NCBI GenBank assembly: GCA_019425045.1
Contig: JAHYYI010000035.1
Coordinates: 2,681-17,277 of the forward strand
Source of the DNA: Collinsella sp.
Lineage (GTDB): Bacteria; Actinomycetota; Coriobacteriia; Coriobacteriales; Coriobacteriaceae
Length of the DNA: 14,597 nucleotides
Reading direction: 5' to 3'
In this document: one piece after another, positions 14,364-14,597 of the stretch
Layout: every line of letters starts with the position of its first letter
Position numbering within the stretch: position 1 is the stretch's first letter
Notes under the pieces: model-generated
Database searches by the model: none
The model's input: the letters and a program-made list of their open reading frames with translations, nothing else
What the model was told of the DNA's origin: nothing
Translations under genes and position numbers: made by a program

Positions 14364-14597
14364 ATGGCAAACTACAGTCCACAGCACTTTGAGCCTCGGG
14401 CCAAGGCCGTCAACGTCAAGGGCGTTGCTAACCGCGCCGTCGCAACCGTTTTGACGACGGGCCTCATTGCTCAGCCGCTCATGTCGCCGCTGGCGGCAAT
14501 CGCCGCACCGTCAACCGGTAACGGCGATTCTGTTCAGGGGGGGGGTAGTTCTGTAGAGAACACCGTTGCCGCCGGTAACCAAGCGGTCGTAAAGACG
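14364..14597 (+). CDS. N-terminus of a secreted or cell-surface protein with a G9 tract (3' truncated by window)
   Basis: The frame is open from ATG 14364 to the end of the window (78 codons), with AAGGGAG 6 bases before the start. A basic N-region (to ~24) is followed by a hydrophobic stretch (AVATVLTTGLIAQPL, then SPLAAIAA to ~48) and a likely signal peptidase site after AIAA. The next residues, PSTGNGDSVQGGGSSVEN, are Gly/Ser-rich, as often seen at the start of large surface proteins. The long signal sequence fits Actinobacteria-type secreted proteins. Codons 58-61 (CAG GGG GGG GGT) form a nine-G tract. A single added G gives an immediate TAG and a single lost G gives TAG three codons after the tract. 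The identity of the mature protein is not visible. Confidence 0.75.
   Translation, partial: MANYSPQHFEPRAKAVNVKGVANRAVATVLTTGLIAQPLMSPLAAIAAPSTGNGDSVQGGGSSVENTVAAGNQAVVKT
14537..14545 (+). repeat. Nine-G homopolymer inside the coding sequence
   Basis: Nine consecutive G (14537-14545) lie in codons 58-61 of the secreted-protein gene. It is by far the longest homopolymer in the window. Tracts of this kind slip during replication and are classic sites of phase variation. Confidence 0.9.

Noticed and set aside
1..14597. CRISPR arrays, tRNA or rRNA genes, transposase genes
   Set aside because: I saw no regularly spaced repeats, no cloverleaf candidates, and no transposase or integrase motifs in any frame examined.

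Overview
The window looks like a piece of chromosome from a gut-dwelling member of the Coriobacteriia, most likely Collinsella or a close relative. That is an inference from the high GC content, the many short operons with AGGAG-type ribosome binding sites, and the very large fused acyl-CoA dehydratase activase typical of anaerobes. No 16S or other marker is present, so genus level is a judgement. All genes but one read left to right; the DUF389 membrane protein is on the minus strand.

Layout. Bases 1-1190 hold the end of an HD-type protein and a PF06541 membrane protein 3 bases downstream. Bases 1389-3159 are a nitrogen unit: an Amt ammonium channel and a PII signal protein, separated by a striking 106-base palindrome. 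Bases 3234-5259 are a TetR repressor and an MFS exporter, with two similar palindromic operator candidates on either side of a terminator. The exporter is clearly poorer in GC than its neighbours. Bases 5375-6232 encode a Cof-type HAD phosphatase whose ribosome binding site lies inside a perfect 15-bp inverted repeat. Bases 6354-11857 form an apparent two-gene operon: a second TetR regulator and a 1593-residue protein with two activase (ASKHA) domains, a cysteine-rich linker, a DUF2229 region and dehydratase-like domains. A strong terminator follows.

Bases 11923-12338 contain no convincing gene but hold a 131-base element with perfect 20-bp inverted ends. A small membrane-anchored protein of unknown function (12339-12788) and a terminator come next, then the convergent DUF389 protein (12917-14056, minus), which carries a textbook EF-hand-like loop. 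The last 234 bases are the start of a secreted protein whose fifth-plus-dozen codons run through a nine-G tract; gain or loss of one G would place a stop codon at once or three codons later.

How the parts work together: Amt and PII are the standard ammonium uptake and sensing pair. TetR plus MFS is a self-contained efflux module. TetR plus giant activase is probably an inducible unit for energising a radical-type 2-hydroxyacyl-CoA dehydration, but no separate dehydratase subunits are in view, so the substrate is unknown. The strongest candidates for new biology are the G-tract switch at the right end, the promoter-in-loop and RBS-in-stem arrangement before the HAD gene (and perhaps before the first TetR gene), the two palindromic elements, and the single-chain double activase with an alanine-rich amphipathic N-terminus.
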